Shown here: one piece after another, positions 1 through 5,308 of the stretch
How positions within the stretch are numbered: the first letter of the stretch is position 1
How the letters are laid out: the number at the start of each line of letters is the position of its first letter
Source: an uncultured Lachnospiraceae bacterium
GTDB taxonomy: Bacteria > Bacillota > Clostridia > Lachnospirales > Lachnospiraceae
Direction: 5' to 3'
Length of the DNA stretch: 5,308 bases
Assembly (NCBI GenBank): GCA_945788595.1
Contig: CALZMS010000100.1
Span: forward strand, 1 to 5,308
Program-made: the position numbers and the translations under genes
The notes under the pieces: generated by a model
What the model saw: only the letters and a program-made list of their open reading frames with translations
Databases searched by the model: none
What the model was told of the DNA's origin: nothing

Positions 1-477
1 CGTTTCATGAAATATCCGATCCGTGTTTATCCGGTAGGAAGACTGGATAAAGACAGTGAGGGACTTTTGCTTTTGACCAATGAAGGAGATCTGGTGAACC
101 GCATCATGCGGGCCGGCAATCGCCATGAAAAAGAATATATTGTTACGGTGGATAAAGAGATAGACAGTGATTTCCTGGAAAAAATGAGTATTGGTGTTCC
201 CATCCTGGATACCATTACCCGGCCCTGTACCGTGGAATATGTGGGAAAATACACCTTCCGGATCATTCTGACTCAGGGCCTGAACCGACAGATTCGCCGT
301 ATGTGCGCATATTTTGGATATGAGGTGAAAAAATTAAAACGTGTCAGGATCATGAATCTGGAACTGGGAAATCTGCCGGTGGGCAAATACCGGGAGGTGA
401 CGGGAGAAGAACTGGAGGAACTGATGAAACTTTTGGAAGGGTCCTCATCTTTGTCACAGAAGGAGCTTAATTTATGA
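1..477 (+). CDS. rluF: 23S rRNA pseudouridine synthase, RluF type (3' part, 5' end outside window)
   Basis: The frame is open from base 1, so the true start and the N-terminal S4 RNA-binding domain lie upstream; the ATG at 7 is internal. The 158 visible residues carry the RsuA/RluB/E/F signature GRLDKDSEGLLLLTNEGD, whose Asp (codon at 46-48) is the catalytic nucleophile that isomerises uridine to pseudouridine. Further on come RAGNRHEKEYIVTVDK, GVPILDT, QGLNRQIRRMC, and FGYEVKKLKRVRIMN. This set, especially RAGN-HEKEY and GLNRQIRRMC-FGYEVKKL, matches E. coli RluF (23S U2604) better than RluB or RluE as I remember them. It lacks the long basic tail of the E. coli protein and ends soon after the catalytic domain. 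Its TGA overlaps the ligA ATG (ATGA). Family assignment is firm; the exact target uridine is inferred from homology. Confidence 0.93.
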   Translation, partial: RFMKYPIRVYPVGRLDKDSEGLLLLTNEGDLVNRIMRAGNRHEKEYIVTVDKEIDSDFLEKMSIGVPILDTITRPCTVEYVGKYTFRIILTQGLNRQIRRMCAYFGYEVKKLKRVRIMNLELGNLPVGKYREVTGEELEELMKLLEGSSSLSQKELNL

Positions 478-2450
478 ACGATAAAAAAAGAATCGAAGAG
501 TTAGTTGAACAGTTAAATCAGGCATCAGAAGCTTATTACAATGACAAAGATGAAGTGATGAGCAACTACGAATGGGATGCATTATTTGATGAGCTGACGG
601 AACTGGAGAACAGAACCGGTTACATCCTGGAAAACAGTCCTACACAGAATACCGGTTATGAAGAAAGCTTTGGTGAGGGAAATCGTGAGGTTCATGAATT
701 TCCGGCCCTTTCTCTGAAAAAGAGCAAGGATATGACGGAACTTCAGAAGTGGGCCGGTGACCGACCGATCTGGCTGTCCTGGAAGCTGGACGGTATCACC
801 CTTGTAGCGACCTATGATCAGGGAAAACTGTCTAAACTGGTGACCAGGGGAAACGGTACGGCGGGAAACAATATCACTTATCTGGCGCAGTACATCAAAG
901 GTCTGCCTCTGGAGGTGAGTTACCAGGGCCATATGGTGGTCCGGGGAGAGGCTACGATCTCCTATGATGATTTTAACCGTCTGAACGATACCATGGATGA
1001 AAATGAGGAACAGTATGCCAACCCAAGAAATCTGGTGGCCGGTACTCTGGCGCTGGACAGCAAGCGTGCCAGGGAAGTGAGTGAGAGAGCGGTATCCTTT
1101 AATGCATTTACGCTGGTGCATATTGACGATAATATCGTTTCCTGGGGCAGTCGGATGCAGTATCTGGAGGATATGAAATTTACTGTGGTGGACAGAGAAT
1201 TTACCAGTGCCGAAGAGCTTCCGGAAACTATCGGAAAATGGACGGAGAAGGTGCGTTCCGGTGCCATGAATCTCCCTGTGGACGGTCTGGTTATTGCCTT
1301 TGATGATACAGATTATGCGGCTACGGGTTCTGTCACCGGCCATCATGCGACAAACGCGGGTATGGCTTTTAAATGGCAGGATAAGTCGGCAGAGACTATA
1401 CTGGATCACGTGGAATGGAGCTGTGCTGCAGCTTCCATCTCTCCGGTGGCAGTATTTGATATGGTGAGACTGGAAGGCACAGAGGTGCGAAGAGCCAGTC
1501 TGTGCAATATTTCCGAGATGAAAAGGCTGGGGATCGGCGCTGATCGAAAAACAAAGCTGGAGATCATCAAGGCCAATATGATCATTCCAAAATGTATCAG
1601 GGCGGATGCCGGAGAGACTACCTTTACGATACCGGAAAGATGTCCTGTCTGCGGTGCTCCCACAGAGATTCGGATCAGCGAAAAGACAGGAACAGAGACC
1701 CTGCATTGCACGAACGAGGACTGTACGGCAAAGCATATCCAGAAATATACCCGTTTTGTCAGCAAGAGCGGTATGGATATCGACGGACTGTCGGAGATGA
1801 CCATCAAAAAGTTTATCAATGAAGGCTTTATCACGGACTTTGCCGATCTCTATGATATTGAGCAGCATAAGGATGCCATTGTGACCATGGATGGCTTCGG
1901 AGAGAAATCCTTTGCCAATATGATTCGCTCCATTGAAGCAAGACGGACTGTGGAACCGGTGAATTTTATCTATGCCCTTTGTATTCCCATGATCGGTCTG
2001 GATGCTGCCAAAAAGATTATCGGCGCTTACGGAACAGCGGCATTTTTTGAAAGACTGGAAAATGGCGAGGGATTTGAGAATGTTGACGGTATCGGCCCGG
2101 AAAAATCAAATTCTATTCTCCGCTGGTATGCATTGGAAAAGAATCAGTTACTTCTGAAAAAGCTTCTGGAGAGAGTACAAGTAGTGAATGTAGAGCCAGT
2201 TGAGCGTTCCGGCGGAAAATGCGAGGGACTGACCTTCGTGATCACCGGCGATGTGCATCACTATAAAAACAGAAAAGAATTTACCGCTTACGTGGAGGCG
2301 GAGGGCGGCAGTGTCACCGGATCCGTATCGAAAAAAACGGATTATCTGGTGAATAACGATAACACTTCCCAGTCCAAAAAGAATCTGACGGCGCAGAAAA
2401 ACAATATTCCGATCATTACAGAGGATCAGTTCCTGGAATTGTTTGGATAA
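474..2450 (+). CDS. ligA: NAD+-dependent DNA ligase, divergent LigA
   Basis: A 658-aa protein, close to the usual LigA length (about 670). LigA enzymes seal nicks in duplex DNA by adenylating a lysine from NAD+. Domains in order: Ia (about 1-65, YYNDKDEVMSNYEWD region); adenylation domain (about 66-305) with nucleotidyl lysine K104 in WKLDG, RGNG at 125-128, VRGEA at 156-160, YANPRN at 181-186, VDGLVI at 269-274 and AFKW at 298-301; OB fold (about 306-380); four-cysteine zinc site C390, C393, C412, C417; helix-hairpin-helix region (about 430-575, including DGFGEKS and DGIGPEK); and C-terminal BRCT (about 582-658, FVITGDV, GGSVTGSVSKKTDYLV). The start is supported by AGAAGGAG at 458-465, eight bases before ATG, and by the ATGA overlap with rluF. 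Several residues conserved in canonical LigA are changed (N31, W34, S102, A275, C317-A320 for GRTG), so full ligase activity is inferred rather than certain. I recall similar partly altered ligases annotated ligA in Lachnospiraceae. Confidence 0.93.
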   Translation: MNDKKRIEELVEQLNQASEAYYNDKDEVMSNYEWDALFDELTELENRTGYILENSPTQNTGYEESFGEGNREVHEFPALSLKKSKDMTELQKWAGDRPIWLSWKLDGITLVATYDQGKLSKLVTRGNGTAGNNITYLAQYIKGLPLEVSYQGHMVVRGEATISYDDFNRLNDTMDENEEQYANPRNLVAGTLALDSKRAREVSERAVSFNAFTLVHIDDNIVSWGSRMQYLEDMKFTVVDREFTSAEELPETIGKWTEKVRSGAMNLPVDGLVIAFDDTDYAATGSVTGHHATNAGMAFKWQDKSAETILDHVEWSCAAASISPVAVFDMVRLEGTEVRRASLCNISEMKRLGIGADRKTKLEIIKANMIIPKCIRADAGETTFTIPERCPVCGAPTEIRISEKTGTETLHCTNEDCTAKHIQKYTRFVSKSGMDIDGLSEMTIKKFINEGFITDFADLYDIEQHKDAIVTMDGFGEKSFANMIRSIEARRTVEPVNFIYALCIPMIGLDAAKKIIGAYGTAAFFERLENGEGFENVDGIGPEKSNSILRWYALEKNQLLLKKLLERVQVVNVEPVERSGGKCEGLTFVITGDVHHYKNRKEFTAYVEAEGGSVTGSVSKKTDYLVNNDNTSQSKKNLTAQKNNIPIITEDQFLELFG

Positions 2451-2488
2451 TAATGGTACACAGCTGAATTCTGATAAGGAGACATCCG

Positions 2489-2641
2489 TTGGAAGAAAAA
2501 AGAAGGAGAAAAACAGTATTCCTTGTGATCCTGATGTTGGCGGCGGCCTATATCTTCCGGCAGCAGTACCCATACCAGCTCTTCCGGAACAAGCCACGGC
2601 GGCTCCGGAGGAAAATTCTGATAAAAGGCAGGTTATCCTGA
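2489..2641 (+). CDS. Small basic single-helix membrane peptide, hypothetical (50 aa, TTG start)
   Basis: Not recognised. The ORF begins with TTG preceded by AAGGAG (2476-2481) at a 7-base spacing, which is the main reason to call it. It starts 38 bases after the ligA stop with no terminator between them, so it would be the last gene of the rluF-ligA transcript; the strong terminator begins 32 bases after its TGA. The peptide has a charged N-terminus (EEKRRRK), a hydrophobic stretch at residues 9-23 (TVFLVILMLAAAYIF), and a strongly basic C-terminal half (R33-R48). I count 15 Lys/Arg against 2 Glu. This looks like a small one-pass membrane protein with basic flanks. Alternatives are a remnant of a longer gene, since the next frame over is also open here, or chance. 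No function is proposed. Confidence 0.45.
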   Translation: MEEKRRRKTVFLVILMLAAAYIFRQQYPYQLFRNKPRRLRRKILIKGRLS

Positions 2642-2673
2642 ATAGAAAAGAGAAATATTACATAAGGTTTGAA

Positions 2674-2727
2674 AAATGCAGGTACAGCGCAGAATGGAGG
2701 TCTGGCTGTGCCTACATTTGTTTTATC
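2674..2727 (+). terminator. Rho-independent terminator after ligA and the small ORF
   Basis: The arms 2674-2688 (AAATGCAGGTACAGC) and 2705-2719 (GCTGTGCCTACATTT) form a 15-position stem with one C-A mismatch and one U-G wobble. After a bulged G the stem continues with CAGA/TCTG (2690-2693 with 2701-2704), leaving a 7-base loop. The 3' arm runs into TTTGTTTTAT. An A-run (2672-2676) before the 5' arm means it could also stop minus-strand transcription, although no minus-strand gene is present. It separates the rluF-ligA unit from cls. Confidence 0.85.
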
Positions 2728-2791
2728 ATGCAAATTAAAACGGTTCGGTGAATCATTGGGGAATATTGGCGCAAATCCCTTTGAACTGAAC

Positions 2792-2820
2792 TTGCCAATG
2801 AACAAAATGAATAGTATAAT
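2792..2820 (+). promoter_or_regulatory. Vegetative (sigma-A type) promoter for cls
   Basis: A -35 box TTGCCA (2792-2797) and a perfect -10 box TATAAT (2815-2820) are separated by exactly 17 bases, in an AT-rich setting downstream of the terminator. Transcription should start near 2826-2828, giving a leader of roughly 95 bases before the cls ATG. The promoter shows that cls is its own transcription unit. Between the terminator and this promoter (2728-2791) I see nothing further. Confidence 0.85.
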
Positions 2821-2825
2821 AATTA

Positions 2826-2920
2826 TCTTAAGGATGTAAAAATGGGGATTTTATTTGCCGGAAAAAGTACCGGAAAGCCGATGGTACTGTCGGCCATTGA
2901 TTCCAAAAAAGAGGTGACTC
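2826..2920 (+). promoter_or_regulatory. cls 5' leader with possible pseudoknot and small upstream ORF
   Basis: Two interleaved complementary pairs are visible: GTACC (2867-2871) with GGTAC (2883-2887), and GCCGA (2877-2881) with TCGGC (2890-2894). Their order, first-second-first'-second', is that of an H-type pseudoknot; without a pseudoknot the two stems would exclude one another. The cls ribosome site AGAGG (2910-2914) lies 16 bases after the last arm. A small ORF starts at ATG 2842 after AAGGA (2830-2834) and runs through this structure into cls. The leader does not match any riboswitch class whose consensus I can recall. A regulatory role is inference from pairing alone. Confidence 0.35.
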
Positions 2921-4510
2921 ATGGAAGAAAACACAGAAAAATCATTTACAGAAACAGTGCAGGATAAAGCACAAAAAGGAAAAAAAGGCGTAGTCAAGCT
3001 GGTCTACGGACGAACAGCTGTCATCCTTCTTTTGGTGATGTTGCAGGCGGCAGTGTTGGTACTGACCAGCATTTTCCTGTTTAAATATGTGCTGTATGCC
3101 TATGCAGTTTACATGATTGTTGCTCTGGTGATCGTTATGAGCTTACTGAACCATCCTGGTACACCGGAGATGCGGATGCCCTGGATTGTGTTGATTCTGG
3201 CATTTCCCGTATTTGGCGGACTTTTGTATCTTTTTGTAGAGCTTCAGCCGGGAACACGCATTCTGAATAAGAAGGTTATCGAGCAGACGGAACGGATGCG
3301 CAGTATCACATCTCCAAATAAAGACGTGATGGAGGAAATCCGTGAGGAGGATCCGCATATGGCCGGGATGGCTGCCTATCTCAGTAAAGTGGGGTTCCCG
3401 CCTTACCGGAACAATGGACTGACTTACTATCCTCTGGGAGATGACTGGTTTCCGGCCATACTCGAAGAAATGAAAAAAGCCAGAAAGTATATTTTTCTGG
3501 AATTCTTTATTATCGAGCATGGAGAAGTCTGGGATCAGGTGCTGGAGGTTCTGAAAGATAAAGCGGCGGAAGGTGTGGAAGTCCGTCTGATGTACGATGG
3601 TACTCTGCAGTTTGCCTCTCTGTCCCATGATTATCCAAAACGGATGAAAGCTGCCGGCATCAAATGTAAGGTGTTTTCACCCATTAAACCTGCGTTAAGT
3701 ACGTATCAGAATAATCGTGATCACAGAAAGATTCTGGTGATTGATGGTGAGACTGCCTTTACCGGCGGCACTAACCTGGCGGATGAGTACATCAACAAAA
3801 AGGAGCGTTTTGGCCACTGGAAGGATACCGCCATTATGATAAAGGGAGACGCGGTAAAGAGCCTGACACAGATGTTTCTGCAGCTGTGGGATCTGGATGG
3901 GTATGAAAATAATTATGAGGATTATTTGGACATTTTTCCCCGCAAACCCGAGAATGTTTATCCCGGCTATGTGATTCCTTATGCGGACAGCCCTCTGGAT
4001 GGCGAACCGGTGGGGAAATTCGTTTATATGAATATTCTGCAGCGGGCCACAAAATACGTTCATATTATGACACCATATCTGATTCTGGAGCATGACATGA
4101 TCACGGCACTCTGTGATGCTGTGCGAAGGGGAGTAAAAGTGCGGATCATTCTGCCTCATATTCCGGACAAAAATTATGCCTTTGCCCTGGCCAGGACCCA
4201 TTACCGGTATTTGATCAGCGAAGGTGTGGAGCTCTATGAGTATCTGCCGGGCTTTGTCCATGCGAAAGTCTTTGTCAGTGATGATAATACGGCAGTTGTA
4301 GGTACTATCAATATGGATTACCGCAGCCTGTACCTGCATTTTGAAAATGCGGTGCTGATGTATCGGGCAGAGGAAATCGCCCGGATCCAGGAGGATTTTG
4401 ACGTGACACTGCGCAAATGCATCCGGGTTACACCGGAGTATATCCGCACGATCAGTCTCCGGCACAAGATCCTTGGATTTGTACTCAAAATATTTGCACC
4501 ATTAATGTAG
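2921..4510 (+). CDS. cls: Cardiolipin synthase (two-HKD phospholipase D family, membrane protein)
   Basis: The 529-aa protein is complete. Bacterial Cls joins two phosphatidylglycerol molecules to cardiolipin and glycerol at the cytoplasmic membrane. Both HKD motifs are intact: NNRDHRKILVIDG with H268, K270, D275 followed by GGTN at 282-285, and GFVHAKVFVSDD with H447, K449, D454 followed by GTIN at 461-464. The N-terminus has about 30 charged residues, then hydrophobic segments near 32-54, 56-76 and 88-108; the last ends in YLFVELQPG, resembling the membrane anchor typical of Cls. Other family signatures are YPLGDDWFPAILEEM, FLEFFIIEHGEVW, RLMYDGT and FGHWKDTA. AGAGG (2910-2914) six bases upstream supports the ATG. 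The size is slightly above the usual 480-510 aa because of the N-terminal extension. Transcription is from its own promoter at 2792-2820. Substrate choice cannot be read from sequence; PG-plus-PG is the family norm. Confidence 0.95.
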   Translation: MEENTEKSFTETVQDKAQKGKKGVVKLVYGRTAVILLLVMLQAAVLVLTSIFLFKYVLYAYAVYMIVALVIVMSLLNHPGTPEMRMPWIVLILAFPVFGGLLYLFVELQPGTRILNKKVIEQTERMRSITSPNKDVMEEIREEDPHMAGMAAYLSKVGFPPYRNNGLTYYPLGDDWFPAILEEMKKARKYIFLEFFIIEHGEVWDQVLEVLKDKAAEGVEVRLMYDGTLQFASLSHDYPKRMKAAGIKCKVFSPIKPALSTYQNNRDHRKILVIDGETAFTGGTNLADEYINKKERFGHWKDTAIMIKGDAVKSLTQMFLQLWDLDGYENNYEDYLDIFPRKPENVYPGYVIPYADSPLDGEPVGKFVYMNILQRATKYVHIMTPYLILEHDMITALCDAVRRGVKVRIILPHIPDKNYAFALARTHYRYLISEGVELYEYLPGFVHAKVFVSDDNTAVVGTINMDYRSLYLHFENAVLMYRAEEIARIQEDFDVTLRKCIRVTPEYIRTISLRHKILGFVLKIFAPLM

Positions 4511-4513
4511 GAA

Positions 4514-4536
4514 AAATGTAAGTTTTCCTTGCATTT
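4514..4536 (+). terminator. Weak hairpin just after cls, possible terminator
   Basis: AAATGTAAG (4514-4522) pairs with CTTGCATTT (4528-4536) over nine positions with one U-G wobble, around a five-base loop TTTTC. It starts four bases after the cls TAG. The stem is AT-rich and is followed by CAGGTATTTTC rather than a clean T-run, so termination would be inefficient. An alternative stem, GGAAAA/TTTTCC (4510-4515 with 4523-4528), overlaps it. The 3' arm also overlaps the proposed -35 box of the next gene. Confidence 0.3.
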
Positions 4537-4554
4537 CAGGTATTTTCGGGTACA

Positions 4555-4556
<2 letters not shown>
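4529..4556 (+). promoter_or_regulatory. Probable promoter for the ABC-F gene
   Basis: TTGCAT (4529-4534) and TACAAT (4551-4556) are separated by 16 bases. The -10 box is one base from consensus; the -35 keeps only the TTG core. Transcription would start near 4563, leaving about 130 bases of leader before the ATG at 4696. It is the best promoter candidate in the cls/ABC-F gap, though read-through from cls is also possible because the hairpin before it is weak. Confidence 0.5.

Positions 4557-5308
<752 letters not shown>

Noticed and set aside
582..1868. Long minus-strand open frame (428 codons) opposite ligA
   Set aside because: It lies entirely antisense to a recognisable ligase with intact domain order and has no family motif; a shadow of codon bias.
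2443..2751. Plus-strand 102-codon frame starting inside the end of ligA
   Set aside because: It has a TTG start with no Shine-Dalgarno site, runs straight through the terminator stem and tail, and shows no coherent protein features; the 2489 frame is better supported.
2708..2839. GTG-start 43-codon frame with GGAGG seven bases upstream
   Set aside because: The GGAGG is the terminator loop and the GTG lies in its 3' arm; the frame then overlaps the cls promoter, so no transcript would carry it intact.
2826..2920. A known riboswitch (c-di-GMP, preQ1, fluoride, guanidine) ahead of cls
   Set aside because: I compared it with the conserved cores I remember and found no match beyond generic short helices.
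3695..4465. Minus-strand open frame (256 codons) opposite cls
   Set aside because: It is antisense to the HKD-bearing part of cls, the composition is His/Ile-rich as expected of a shadow, and no ribosome site or motif supports it.

Overview
The window looks like the chromosome of a Gram-positive Clostridia member, most likely a Lachnospiraceae. The evidence is moderate G+C content, strong AGGAGG-type ribosome sites, short coupled operons, and protein variants I recall from that family: a DNA ligase with SWKLDG and DGLVI motifs, a long-N-terminus cardiolipin synthase, and an ABC-F protein with [16 protein letters not shown]. This assignment is from memory and no database was searched. All supported genes lie on the + strand.

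Layout. (1) 1-477: the 3' part of a 23S rRNA pseudouridine synthase of the RluF type, running in from the left edge. (2) 474-2450: a complete NAD+-dependent DNA ligase (LigA family, 658 aa), overlapping rluF by ATGA and so probably translationally coupled. The protein keeps the KxDG lysine but is altered at several positions that are conserved in canonical LigA. (3) 2489-2641: a 50-codon TTG-start ORF with a good Shine-Dalgarno site, encoding a very basic one-helix peptide. (4) 2674-2727: a strong intrinsic terminator closing the rluF-ligA unit. (5) 2792-2820: a near-consensus vegetative promoter for the next gene, followed by a roughly 95-nt leader that contains a possible H-type pseudoknot and a small ORF. 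(6) 2921-4510: a complete two-HKD cardiolipin synthase with an N-terminal membrane region. (7) 4511-4695: an intergenic stretch with a weak hairpin, a probable promoter and a leader holding several small, partly interchangeable hairpins. (8) 4696-5308: the first 204 codons of an ABC-F ATPase of the YbiT/YkpA type, cut by the right edge.

The genes form three transcription units of housekeeping character: rRNA modification plus DNA joining, membrane cardiolipin synthesis, and ribosome-associated ABC-F function. There is no sign of a mobile element, CRISPR array, tRNA or rRNA gene. No clearly new multi-gene system is visible. The points most worth a second look are the non-canonical active site of the ligase, the small basic membrane ORF behind it, and the two structured leaders.
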